Below are positions 41,476 to 54,900 of a stretch of DNA of 64,000 nt, piece by piece; the stretch's first letter is position 1, and each line of letters opens with the position of its first letter. Position numbers and translations under genes: made by a program. Location of the stretch: assembly GCF_037975245.1 (NCBI RefSeq), contig NC_092578.1, positions 19,922,821 to 19,986,820 of the forward strand, given 5' to 3'. The DNA is from Apostichopus japonicus (lineage: Eukaryota; Echinodermata; Holothuroidea; Aspidochirotida; Stichopodidae). Below the pieces are notes generated by a model. That model saw nothing but the letters and a program-made list of their open reading frames with translations. It was not told where the DNA came from and searched no databases.

Positions 41476-43199
41476 GTTACAATATTCTATATCAGCGTTT
41501 ACAGAAAATAAACATTTTAATACAAGAAGAGGAAACATAAAATATTGAAGAGCATGTGGCGTGATAATGTTATATTTATACTATATCAAATCTTCAGCCT
41601 TGTTTGTGAAGTACCATTATTTCTTGGTTCATTTGTGTAGACTGCATTGTGGCGATGTCTTATATAAGATGGTAGTTGGTTGGTCTTTCCCATTGATTTT
41701 CAATGTTATTTCATGATTTAAAGATAAGATCCTAACAAAGATTATTGTTGTTTTTCTTCTGCAGGGGTTCGAAGCTACGGCATTTTAAGATATTTCTTGT
41801 TCTATTGTAGCCAGTGTCATTCAGCCTGAAGGTTGAGACAATGACATACCAATATGATTTATTAAATATTTTAGTTTACTTTAAAGTTGGATGATTTCAT
41901 GTGTAAAGTCTAAACTCTAAAGGTTATCATTCATAACGAATAACAATCAGTATCTCCATATGCCAAATCTGTCTGCATACGTGGCATTTTGTTTGTATTA
42001 TGTTATAAATTAGCTTATAATAGTACTTCAAAACGTTTGACAGATTTAGTAGGTGGTATACATGTTACCCTAGCCCTGAATTTGCCCGTAATGTGTACAT
42101 TATACAGGTTTGTTTTAGCACTTCCAAAATATGGTGCCGCTACTGTCTGGCACAGATGAACATCCCCCACCCACCCACCCCATACCCACCTCATACCTAC
42201 CTCACCCCCACCTCATCCCACCCACCTCATACCCACCTCACCCCATCTCAAACCGCCCCACCTCATCCCACCCACCTCATACCTACCTCACCCCATCTCA
42301 AACCGCCCCACCTCATCCCATATATGTTATAATGATATTCCAAAATGATGACGTGTTCAACATTATACGGGAAGTGTTTTCTGCGGTGAAAAGCTTACTT
42401 TCAACAAGAAACCATTAAAAATAAAACAAAGGGAATCGAAAATATTTCATCTCCTATTGGCGTTATAGCATTATTCATTTACAAATTGGCAGCCATGTGA
42501 CATAAAATTTAAAACAATGAAATGTATGAAATTTAGACATGAAATTTTAACGATGATAACTCCCAAGAATGGGCATTTGTTAATGAGAATAATTCTATCA
42601 TCTGAAACTGAGATATGGTTAAGTTAAGTTAAATATTTAAGAAAAAGACCTATATTTGATTGGAATGATAAGGCGACACGTTGTCGTGATTAACGGTAAC
42701 CCACAATTCTGGTTGCGGATTATGGAATACTATAGAGCTGAATAGCAGCTGCTGAAATATTACGTTTGGCTTCTGCTTAATTCTACCTGTCGTTTCAGGA
42801 CATGTAGGTATACAAGGGAGGTTGATGAGGTTGAATCCCGATATAGCAATACATTTATCATTGCTACGCCAACAAGTGATTACCACTTCCAACTATATTT
42901 TCTATTTTTGTCTAACTTTGGTGATATTGAAACAACCTTGATCACTTATGCATTAATTCTCGTGGAAAAATAAACTGCACACTTTAGCAAGGCATTCGAA
43001 ATGTAATTTTGAAAATAAACGAAATATGAAGCCATACGTGAGTTTGACACTTGCGGTCATTATTAATACGTAATTCAATGTTAGTATGTCATTATCGCAT
43101 TTACGTTCATTGTTAGTATGTCATGTACGTTCACTGTGTCATACATGATCCAACCCTACGAGTCACGCTGGGGAATTTACATTAATATATTTTACTCAC
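41476..43199. other. First intron of copy A, mostly unremarkable
   Basis: AT-rich. Its only clear feature is the cacctcatcccaccc array at 42158-42320. No exon was recognised. Confidence 0.5.
42158..42320. repeat. CA/CC-rich minisatellite
   Basis: Copies of cacctcatcccacccacctc and cataccyacctcaccccatc with an aaaccgccc insertion. Confidence 0.85.
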
Positions 43200-43305
43200 C
43201 AGAGTCTAAATACTTTTGCAGAGTCTTGTCTAATTCAGGAACCGGAAGTGACGGCAGGGTATCTTCAAGCCCAAATGTTCTTTCTGTTGCCAAATTATTA
43301 TTCAT
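43200..43305 (-). CDS. Copy A exon 1 (start, LPSLPVPELDKTL)
   Basis: ATG at 43305 opens MNNNLATERTFGLEDTLPSL and then PVPELDKTLQKYLDS. L-P-x-L-P-V-P-x-L-x-x-T-L is the standard N-terminal signature of carnitine and choline acetyltransferases. The donor is GTGAGT and the leftover G makes Val with exon 2. The exon itself begins at 43311. Confidence 0.88.
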
Positions 43306-43561
43306 GTTGACCTACGAAAAGTTCAAAGAAATGAATCATGTGATGAGCACTTGTATGAATTATTGGAAATACATGGAATGCTTATTCTCGAGTTTACAAT
43401 AATTTGATATAAAACTTTGCAAAATCAACTTAAGATACCGAAGAGGATATAATATGACAGAGCACATCTTTGTTAAATTTCAGTAAGCTACGTGTTTAAT
43501 GTAGGCCTACATCTAAAGATTCAATAAATACATGGATATCTTATTGATATAAAATACTTAC

Positions 43562-43675
43562 TATACGAGCACAACAATTGCTGCTGCCTTGACTACGTTC
43601 CCTTCTGAGTTGTGCCCTTCCTGTGTTTAAATATCTAGTAACAGTCTTATCTTTTAATACGTAACATTTGTTTTC
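43562..43675 (-). CDS. Possible upstream exon of copy A (basic leader)
   Basis: Exactly 114 nt lie between an AG acceptor and a GTAAGT donor. The stretch is open in the frame that continues into exon 1 (…CARI|VNMNNN). It reads ENKCYVLKDKTVTRYLNTGR and then AQLRRERSQGSSNCC, which is basic and poor in acid residues, as in mitochondrial presequences. No start codon lies inside it, so it would need a further upstream exon. It may equally be 5' UTR or chance. Confidence 0.35.
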
Positions 43676-45787
43676 CTATAAGAATGAACGAGTGAATGAA
43701 TGTTTAAATTGACGGCAATGTAAACACGTATATGTAACGTTTGAAATATGTTGTGTACTTTGGAATATACAATATTGTAAGTTTCGTAAAGGTATAATTC
43801 TGTTACTTTAGGCTACAGATGTCTTATTTACGACCCGCGCGGAAAATTCCTACGGATCCCGTGAAGAATTTCAAAATCCTATTAATGCGGCTCGCGGAAC
43901 CTATTATATCGGAGCCATGTTTCATTAACCTTAAATCGGTTGAATTAACGCATTACACTAACCCCCCTCCCCCATCCCACCAATATCTTCTCAACCACAA
44001 GTTGGTGTCCCTATACTCTCTTCATAATCTTCTTCTTCATCTAAACGAACACATAGGAGCACATTGCAATACATGAAGACTTATCATCTCAAGGAATCAA
44101 TATGTGTAAAACTTCGAGTAGGATTCTAGCTTAAGTCAGGGCCAGTATAACCGTCCACCCTTACGGCAGGTTTTATGGTGTTGTGTTAAATTAACAGTAT
44201 GTAATATACAATTAATCTTTTGTATGGCAGTACTGATGTTCATGAATAAAACATACATAACTATGGACTAGTTTTATGATATAGTTATAATTAGTTTACA
44301 GTCACTTGCTTGGTACAGGGCTTTGTTCCAAAGAGGTTATCACCAGATCATGAAGGCTATTGTGCCAAGCTTTTACCTTTAGAATATAGACTACAGCTTA
44401 ATTAATTGTCATTAATAAGTGAAAGGAGGGTAAAGTAATTAAGATCGAGTTTGTGAACATTTCTCTTAATCCACTGAAAGTGCCATCAGAAAAGGGAACT
44501 AAGTTTGTAAGGCGCTGCAGCTCCTTGTAAGAACCATCCAATGAGAGGATGTTTACAACAATTCAACAAATTAATGACAAACAACTCAATTAAGTTTGTA
44601 TATTTCTTTCTTCTAGATTTAATTTAAGTTTTACACTCATATGAAGAGGACTATTAAGTTTGAACAAAGTATTACAATTGAAAAAAATACAAATGAACAG
44701 AAGAAAGAATAGAAATAATCTTTCTCAATTTATGATCTATGGACAGAGTGATATCATTTGGAGCAATTGATAGAAAGTAAGAAAATGGGTACTAATGTTC
44801 AGTAAGTACTTTTCCAAACATTCATAAAACATTTTGCTCGTTACATAGAAAATTCTTCTCTCAAATAAGTTTAACACCCTTCACAATCTACGAAGGATTT
44901 GTTGGGTAAAAAACTCCAGCAGACTGAATAATTTTGAGACATTTTAGCAATTTTTTAAAACATAAGAAAAAAAAAAGTTGCCAATGTGACACAAAAAGAA
45001 GTTAAGCTACTATCAATTTGGAAAGTCATTTTCTTCTTTGATCATTGTTCAACGTACTTCAATTATACATGTAATACAAGAGATAAATAACATGATTGTT
45101 TAATTTAATATCAATGGAATGAAACCCAGAGAAGAGAAAGAATGACTTCATAGAAAATCATGATTCAAGCACATGTGCAGTTGTGCTTCTTCTGCTTCTG
45201 CTTCTGCTACTTTCATACAGACTTGTACTAACTCCTTAAAGTTAAGCCCTTTTTCTTAAAATCCCTATAGTACTCCACCCTGTTACACTCTCAGTAGGCT
45301 AGTGCCCTCCACCTCTATCTTAGGACCCCTAGTACTCCACCCTGTTACACTCTCAGTAGGCTAGTGCCCTCCCCCTCTCTCTTAGGACCCCTAGTACTCC
45401 ACCCTGTTACACTCTCAGAAGGCTAGTGCCCTCCCCCTCTCTCTTAGGACCCCTAGTACTCCACCATGTTACACTCTCAGAAGGCTAGTGCTCCCCTCTT
45501 TCTTAGGACCCCTAGTACTCCCCCCTGTTACACTCTCAGTAGGTTAGCGCTCTGTGAACTGATACACTTATACAACTGTATTTCTAAAGGTAAGTAAATA
45601 AGTGAAGCCACACAGGTTTTGATTGCCTTCTGAGTCTATTTTCTTTTGGCTTTATGAGATACTGATGGACAATTCACCTTCAACAGGTCATTATAAATGT
45701 GTAAAGAATCAAGTTATACCAAATATACAAAGAACTGCTCATGCATAAGAAAAATGCCTTTTACTGAAAAGAAAACCTAAATGAACT
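43676..45787. other. Intergenic region between copies B and A
   Basis: About 2.1 kb separates the stop codon of copy B from the first tentative exon of copy A, so its right part probably includes the copy B 3' UTR and its left part the copy A promoter. A 62-bp minisatellite (45245-45545) is the only structure seen. No clear promoter motif can be assigned. Confidence 0.5.
45245..45545. repeat. 62-bp minisatellite downstream of copy B
   Basis: About five units of ctagtactccaccctgttac, actctcagtaggctagtg, ccctccccctctctcttagg. It lies 240 nt past the stop codon and may fall in the 3' UTR. Confidence 0.9.
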
Positions 45788-45908
45788 TCAAAGTTTACAT
45801 TCTGTGACAACATTCTGCATTCGTACAAGAGATTTGAACATCTCCTCAAAGAAAGTGTTAGAGTTTGTCTCTGGACAAGTCTTGTAGCTGAAGATACTCA
45901 AAGCAAAA
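45788..45908 (-). CDS. CRAT: Copy B exon 15 (C-terminus, stop, PTS1-like CKL)
   Basis: 121 nt after a long pyrimidine tract, reading FALSIFSYKTCPETNSNTFF and then EEMFKSLVRMQNVVTECKL, stop. S-x-x-T-C-x-E-T is the conserved end motif. The final C-K-L fits the peroxisomal [SAC]-[KRH]-[LM] signal. The intron before it is 4.1 kb. Confidence 0.92.
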
Positions 45909-48900
45909 CTGTAGAGAAAAGAGAAAAAAAAGAAGAAAAAACAAAGATTAAACAGAATAAACATAATCTGTGGTTTTCATTGAATGAAACTTTCTCAATC
46001 TCATGCACTCTTGAAACCTTCTCTGGTGGTGATGGTTGTAGTGATGGTGGCAGTGGTAAATGTATACAGTAGTGGTGTTAGTACTACTAGTGGTGGCAGT
46101 CATGGTGGCCGGTATTTGTCATGGTGGTGTTGTGGTGGTGGTGATGGTTGTAGTGATGGTGGCAGTGGTAAATGTATACAGTAGTGGTATTAGTACTACT
46201 AGTGGTGGCAGTCATGGTGGCCGGTATTTGTCATGGTGGTGTTGTGGTGGTGGTGATGGTTGTAGTGATGGTGGCAGTGGTAAATGTATACAGTAGTGGT
46301 GTTAGTACTACTAGTGGTGGCAGTCATGGTGGCCGGTATTTGTCATGGTGGTGTTGTGGTGGTGGTGATGGTTGTAGTGATGGTGGCAGTGGTAAATGTA
46401 TACAGTAGTAGTGGTGGTGTTGGTGATGGTAGTAGTGATGGTGTTTAAAGTGGTAGTTATGGTGATATTGATGTTTGTGGTGTTGGTGGTGGTGATGGTA
46501 GTAGTGGTGGTAGTCATGGTGATATTGATGTTTGTGGTGGTAGTGTGTGTTGTGGTATTGATGTTTGTGATGTTGGTGGAAGTGTTAGTGGTGGTGGTGG
46601 TAGTCATGGTGGTATTGATGTTTGTGGTGTTGGTGGTGGTGATGGTAGTAGTGGTGGTAGTCATGGTGATATTGATGTTTGTGGTGGTAGTGTTTGATGT
46701 TTGTGATGTTGGTGGTAGTATTAGTGGTGGTGTTAGTGGTGGTAGTCATGGTGGTATTGATGTTTGTGATGTTGGTGGTAGTATTAGTGGTTGTGTTTTT
46801 AGTGGTAGTTATGGTGGTATTGATGTTTGTGATGTTGGTGGTAGTATTAGTGGTGGGGTTAGTGGTGGTAGTCATGGCATGGTAATGATGTTTGTGGTGA
46901 TGGTATAACACTTGAAATGTCACAAATCTGTGAGAGCTAGCAATGTATTGTAATGCACTTAACAGAGAGGCATACTGATTCAACTTTTGTTCCTAAAGTA
47001 TATCATAAGAGCCGTTTGAGATCCAAAGCTCTGAATAACTCTTGTCTGAAATCAAAATGACTTTCAACTTCAAATTACACAAGATCAGCTGGCCTATAAT
47101 CTTAAAATCATCTGAGTAACTCAAACCAATGTATAGACAAAGCTTTCTAGAGTTATAAAATAGAAAATATTGACAAATCCATAACATATAGTTTACATAA
47201 TGATAGACATCAGGAATGACATTCTTGTAAATGGCAGCCTTTTATCTATGCTGGCGTAAAAACAAAATATATAACCTTACTTGTTATCTGTAATCATGTA
47301 GAGACACAATACAAATTCATAGAATGAATGAAAACTAAGATGTTAACACTGAATGTTTGTTTGTTTGCTTTAACATAAACAACTTGTTGCAACAATTATT
47401 ATCAGATTGATGCCAGTTTGTGGTGGCTTATTTTATGCTCAAGCAGGAACAGTCTTTGTTACATCTCATTGTTATACTATGGATTCCAAGTTTTTGCTCA
47501 ATTTATTGAAAAACTTTCCATACTTGCTGTCCCACCTCCCCTTTTCTATTTGTTTTCTATATTATTTTTTGGGAATGAGAGGGGGAAAACTCCATTATAT
47601 AGGGTGACATCCTTACTGGCCCAGTGCAAACAATGAGAGGGTCAAAACTCCATTATATAGGGTGACATCCTTACTGGCCCAGTGCAAACAATGAGAGGGT
47701 CAAAACTCAGCTATATAGGGTGACATCCTTACTGGCCCAGTGCAAACAATGAGAGGGTCAAAACTCACCTATGACATCCTTACTGGGTTAGTGCAAACAA
47801 TGAGAGGGGGAAAACTCAATTATATAAGGTGACATCCTTACTGGCCCAGTGCAAACAAAGAGAGGGTCAAAACTCAGTTATATAGGGTGACATCCTTACT
47901 GGCCCAGTGCAAAAAATGAGAGGGTCAAAACTCAGCTATGACATCCTTACTGGGTTAGTGCAAACAATGAGAGGGGGAAAACTCAATTATATAAGGTGAC
48001 ATCCTTACTGGCCCAGTGCAAACAAAGAGAGGGTCAAAACTCAGTTATATAGGGTGACATCCTTACTGGCCCAGTGCAAACAATGAGAGGGTCAAAACTC
48101 AATTATATAAGGTGACATCCTTACTGACTCAATGCAAACAATGATAGAGGGGAAACAAGGCTATTAGATGTACTGTTCACGAATGACATGATAAAAAACT
48201 ATTGTGCAACATATACTTACATCCAAATGATAACACTATCCAAATAATAAATTGCATTTTATGGACTGCAAGTTATTAGTTATGCTTAAGATAAACATAT
48301 AAAATGATCTTTCATCTTTACTCAACCGGCAAAATATAATCCTAATTGCTGTACATGATCCCACATTAAACTCTACTTATTCCTGTACTGGGTTATATGA
48401 TATGAAATAGATAAGCAGAAACAAAAATAGATCACTGAGTTAATTAATCAGGCAAATAAACAAACTATAATTAGGCCTTGTCATCAAGACTCTTGACTTA
48501 TAGTTATTATTAAGGGCTAAGATTAGAGACACTATGATAACATAATCAGCACACAGTACCAGCAGGTTTAGCCCTCTATAAATGTACAAGTTCAAGGCTG
48601 TTGCATGATTGTAATATGCCACACATGTCAGTTCTGTATAATTGAGAGCAAACCGCTTCCTTTGCAACAAAGAATGTAGTTCCAAAGGAAATGCACATTC
48701 TTGTGATTTGCTCTTTATCTTCTTCTTAATATGGGGGTTCAGATGATTTCATTTTGGCCTTGTGTTCGTAGTTTTGATGTGCTTGTCACTCCTTTCACCT
48801 GTTTTAATGTGTTGAACCTAAACTTGGATCAATATTTCACTGACATAACACTTACAAGGATCTGATACGTGCGGCTTTGAGGTAACAAGCTTGACACACC

Positions 48901-51900
48901 ATGTCATTGTCTTCTTAAAGTAAATTGACACCAGTCAAAGTCATTCAGCCACTTTCATTGAAACAACTTTTCAAATTTTTTCTTTTAATTTTCCATAGCA
49001 TTGATCCTCTTTAGCTTGGTGCCCAATCCTTGCAAATTTCGAGGAAGATGGTTCTTTTGTAGATCTGTAGATGCAACTTGTTCCTCAACAGTACAACTGT
49101 ATGAACAAACAGTGCATGTAGAAAACTGCACTTTTACCTGATAATTAAGTCGATGGTTGATGTATTGAATCATTAACTTCCTGTGTCTCAGAAGGCTTTT
49201 CTTTCCCCTGTTACTACCTTAAAGTGAGTGAAGAATCGCGCACAAAGAAATAACTGACCTAGTTTTGAATGAGGTGTAACAGCAGTGTTAGACACCACCA
49301 TCGATCCCAGCAAATGCACACACAGCTTGCTACCGTCGGTAATTGAACACTAGGGTACAGTCAATACATGCAGCCTCGGTCAATACCAACAACATTGGAC
49401 ATCTCAGGTCCAGATAAAAGATAACAAGGTATCACGTTTCATTACTGTCTACATTTTGTAGCGACAAGAAAAAAACTTCACTTGCAAGAAACGGAAAGTT
49501 AACTTTGTTCAGAGAGCGGCACACCCTTTGTGGCGAGTCTGCCTGTAAGGTCTGAAACAAACTTCAACAAACTCATCCTCCTTGATTCTTGACTCAGTCT
49601 TCATTTTTGTTTATTTCTTTTGTTGTGTTTATATAGTGTAATCTAAAATGTGATTGTTTTCTCATGAGAACAACTGGGATCAAGAAATTGACAACCTCTT
49701 GACCCTTTCTCATTCTGCTACGTACACTCAAGTTCCAAGTGCATGACAATTATACCCAAATTCATTCTGAGGAAATGTCTTTGATGGCAAATATTACACA
49801 GGAGAGAAAATCTAGAAAATCCTGTTGCCTCAGCAAGTTACATGTGAAATCTTTGGATACATGCTTCAGACTTATAAGCTGATATCGTAAAACCAAAGTT
49901 ACTTTAGTAACCTTAATATAGAGCAAACATGTAGTAGTTGCATGCAGAGACCTCTCTTTAGAGTATATAATAAAGTCAAATAGGCCATGAAAAGAATTTA
50001 AAATACAAATCATAGAAAAATTGATAATTAACTGACATATTTTGGATGAAGACTTACTCTTCTTTGCATAAGTTATAGAATATTGCATATCCGTCTTCCT
50101 TCATAGGAGCTACTCCGCCATTGCCTGCCCAGTATCCTAAAAGACTGGTAGACAGGACAAAGTTACCACCACCACCACTGTCATCCAAACAAAGAAAAAA
50201 GAAAGAATGATTGAAGGAAAACAATCACATTCACAATCATTACATGTTCTTCCAAAATCAGCTCTATGTTAGCTGTCATTATTTTCCATTTTCTTCTTCT
50301 TCTGACTAACCTTTTAGTAAAGGAGGGATCAGTGAATATTTCTGGGAGGTCATACCCCTCTTCTTCTGATACTGCGTAAAGTCCAAGTAGATGCCGGTCA
50401 CAGCCCTGTCCTTCCATTGCTTGTGAACCTAGCACCATGTGAGTGGTCACTGCTGCCCTCATCAAGTCCAACTTGTCTCCATTCTGCAAAGGAGAACCAT
50501 GGACCATGGATAATGAATCCAACTTCACAGCAAAATGTGAAGAGTCTTACCCACAACAATATCTCCTACAGCAAATTTAGACAATTTCTTCGACCATCAT
50601 TTTTTAATTTATATGTATCCCATCATGCAATATACATCCCATCATGCAATATACATCAGCAGATTAATAAAGTGTTAATCCACAGGTTACATGTCTAGCG
50701 CCATAACTGACAGATCTCGGCAAGTCTAATAGTAAATACTTCCATAGCACATCCAAGCTTACACCTATTTACCTTCATGTATGCAACCCTGGGCAGACAT
50801 TTATGATCAATTAAAGGGACGGCTGGTAATATCCTTTATTCCCCCCCCCCCGCCACCCCCCTTCATCTCCTTGGATTTATGGATTTATTACATTGTACTA
50901 TTATATTGTGAAATACACTCATTTGTAATTTGGCTTTATGAACTTCTACAGTGATGACACTTCGAACAGCATAAATAACACAAGCCAGGGAACAATGAAA
51001 TGGAGCAATAAGTTTTAGATTATAGATTAAATGTCAAAAATAATGTAAATATGATTCTGCAAATAAATCATCCAGATTACTTTTAAGTAGAGTATATTAA
51101 AGCAACTTGCAACCCTCAGTGATTGTGCTTGCTGTACATATTAATTGATAAAAACATAATTAAAGGAAAATTACAAGAAAAGCAAATTATTCAAATTTTT
51201 ATGTATTTGAAGGATTACTCACTGTTGCTGCTGGGTCATTCATTGCCTTGCACCAATCTGCAACCTCAGAGGAACATGTTCTGATGGTTGCTGTACGCCC
51301 ATGGTAAAACTGTCTAGTGGTGGCAGTCTCATAACATGGACCAAGTCTGGTTTCAAACAAAACAAACTTGTCAAGTTTTTGTTTTGCTTTATTTTATTTT
51401 TTAAAAGGTTTTTTTGTGTTTTAATTTCATTAGAAATTTACATTTTACTCCATCAATGTACTTTTTATGCACATTGAAACAAACAGTTTAAATGGTTTAA
51501 ATTAGGTTTAAATTAAATTCCTTCAAATACTTACTGTATATTACATAGCCAGGTGCATATGAGAGGACAGACTGCTTTTAAGTATTATAGGTCAATGCTA
51601 TTATACCCAATAAACAATTAAGGCAGAAGGTATGAGTAGACTTACTTTGAATGTTTTGTGAAGTATGTTAGTTGTATGGCCAGTTGCATCCACCCATCTG
51701 GATGGAACCCACTGTTCTTGACCCAAACTCTCCCATATAATGGGAAGCAACTGCAATAAACATCACATTTAGCTGCCTGCAACAAATGTTGTACACAATA
51801 TTTATCAAGAAGAAGAAGAATATGGAATTAACTAGATAACAGAAACAAATTAATTTTCTAGTTTAATAACCCAATTTTCTGTCATCTCCATGTATGCCTG

Positions 51901-54900
51901 ACTTATACAAAAAAAGAAGCAAAGTAGCAAGTCAAAAATGAAATCAATATAAACATATTTCTTTTATCTCTTTATATTTTATTCGTTGTCTTGCCTAAGT
52001 ATAATTGAGCATTCAAACATATTTGAAATTTTTTTTTATATTTTTTTTATATGTGAAAGACAGCTTAATAGTTATTAAGTTCATTGTGACTTTGCATTCC
52101 CAAAGAAGTTGACAGCAAGCTAGAAGAGAATATGTTTGTGTAAATGAGGTAATGATGTTGTATATGTAGAACTCTGTAGTTACAGTAGCTCCCTGTCTAA
52201 ACCAGGCAGATATAGAAACAGCTAGATAATATATGTAGAACACTATAGCTAGCTCCCTGTCTAAACCAGGCAGCTACAGAAACAGCTAGATAATATATGT
52301 AGAACACTATAGCTAGCTCCTTGTCTAAACCAGGCAGAACACTATAGCTAGCTCCTTGTCTAAACCAGGCAGCTACAGAAACAGCTACATATTATATGTA
52401 GAACACTATAGCTAGCTCCCTGTCTAAACCAGGCAGCTACAGAAACAGCTACATATTATATGTAGAACACTATAGCTAGCTCCCTGTCTAAACCAGGCAG
52501 CTATAGAAACAGCTAGATAATATATGTAGAACACTATAGCTAGCTCCCTGTCTAAACCAGGCAGAACACTATAGCTAGCTCCCTGTCTAAACCAGGCAGC
52601 TATAGAAACAGCTAGATAATATATGTAGAACACTATAGCTAGCTCCCTGTCTAAACCAGGCAGCTATAGAAACAGCTAGATAATATATGTAGAACACTAT
52701 AGCTAGCTCCCTGTCTAAACCAGGCAGAACACTATAGCTAGCTCCCTGTCTAAACCAGGCAGCTACAGAAACAGCTAGATAATATATGTAGAACACTATA
52801 GCTAGCTCCTTGTCTAAACCAGGCAGAACACTATAGCTAGCTCCCTGTCTAAACCAGGCAGCTACAGAAACAGCTAGATAATATATGTAGAACACTATAG
52901 CTAGCTCCCTGTCTAAACCAGGCAGAACACTATAGCTAGCTCCCTGTCTAAACCAGGCAGCTATAGAAACAGCTAGATAATATATGTAGAACACTATAGC
53001 TAGCTCCCTGTCTAAACCAGGCAGAACACTATAGCTAGCTCCCTGTCTAAACCAGGCAGCTATAGAAACAGCTAGATAATATATGTAGAACACTATAGCT
53101 AGCTCCCTGTCTAAACCAGGCAGAACACTATAGCTAGCTCCCTGTCTTAACCAGGCAGATATAGAATGGCTAGATAATATATGTAGAACACTATAGCTAG
53201 CTCCCTGTCTAAACCAGGCAGCTATAGAAACAGCTAGATAATATATGTAGAACACTATAGCTAGCTCCCTGTCTAAACCAGGCAGAACACTATAGCTAGC
53301 TCCCTGTCTTAACCAGGCAGATATAGAATGGCTAGATAATATATGTAGAACACTATAGCTAGCTCCTTGTCTAAACCAGGCAGAACACTATAGCTAGCTC
53401 CCTGTCTAAACCAGGCAGATATAGAATGGCTAGATTCCTTTGATAAACATTCAGCACAATGACAGTTAGAACTTCTATGTAATGAGATCTGACCAAACAT
53501 GATTTATAGATTCTGGCACTAGCATTGTACCAATGTTATCCTGTTTAATATATTCAAACAACAGCTGATAATACACCCAGTAATTGTGTAAAACTGGCTT
53601 AATTTTGAAATATTTTGTACTTGTTGATTTATTTTTCTGTTTTCTTCCAGATAGCAAATAGAGATAAGATGGACATATGGAAACATATTCAATAACAGGA
53701 TATACGATTGTTAGCTAGAAATATTACCAGTAAATATCACAAACTGTAATTAAGCTCATCATTGTGCATACCAAAGCCAAACGATAATTTATCATAACTA
53801 AACCAATACTTAAATCTTATGAATAATTTTGCAAGAAAAGTTTGTTTAACACAATTAAAAATAATTTAATTATTGTTTTACACCATGCATTTGTGTATAG
53901 TGTGAACCTACCAACTTGACATAGGTATCTTTGGCATGTATCTGTGCCTGCTTGACTTTCTCATCTATTACAAAGATCAGTTCTTGTGGTACTGCTCCAT
54001 CAGTCCTAACATCTGGTTTACCCTGTTAGTTCACATCAAAGAATAATAATAAACAGCGATGAACAATCCAAACGTATGCATGTTCTATTTCATTCATTGT
54101 TTGTAATTCCTAATTCTCAGTAGAAACTGTTCGTATATAAGTATACACATGTAACGTTACATAACGGTTACTCACTTGACTCTAACTGATAAAGCCACAA
54201 GGATTGGGTGGTTTTAGAACAAAATGGTCATGATCTACACAATAGCAAAATGGTAAATCACTAGCTAAACAATAGCATAATGGTCATCAGCTAAAACAAT
54301 AGCAAAATGTTCATCAGCTAAACAATAGCAAAATGTTTATCAGCCAAACAATAGCAAAATGGTAATCAGCTAAACAATAGCAAAATGGTCATAACTAAAC
54401 AATAACAAAATGGTAATCAGCTAAACAATAGTAAAATGGTCATCAGATAAACAATTAGGTCAATTGTCATCAGATCATTTAAACAAGAGCAGAGACCACA
54501 GAAAGTTGGCATGAAATATTTAAATTGGTTTTCTCTGTATACAGCTCACCATCCAATCAGTGGTTGTTCTTGCTATGATTTCATCAGCCCATGTATTAAA
54601 TATCGTACCAATTATTCCTTCATATGGACAGTGCTGTTGATAACAAAAAAAGAATTATTTTAATAGGACTAACAAATTCCTTTCTCCGTTCTCTCTGATA
54701 GCCATAAAATAAATACGACTGAATATGACTGGTAAAGTGAAAAAAACAAACTTATTCACAACAAACCAGAAACAAAACAGAAGATGGACCATCTTGCAAG
54801 CAATACCTAATGCAAAATCTCACTTATTGCTTTGCTTTACTATACTCCCAAAACATAATTAATGTGCCCACACATTTTTCTTGCTGTTTGCCTGGTGTGA

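Noticed and set aside
46060-46983. Val/Met-rich (+) and Thr-rich (-) frames
   Set aside because: Translations of the GGT-rich minisatellite in the last intron of copy B.
52587-53255. A 222-codon repeated frame (FYIYYLAVSI type)
   Set aside because: By-product of the 64/37-bp minisatellite in the intron between exons 10 and 11 of copy B.
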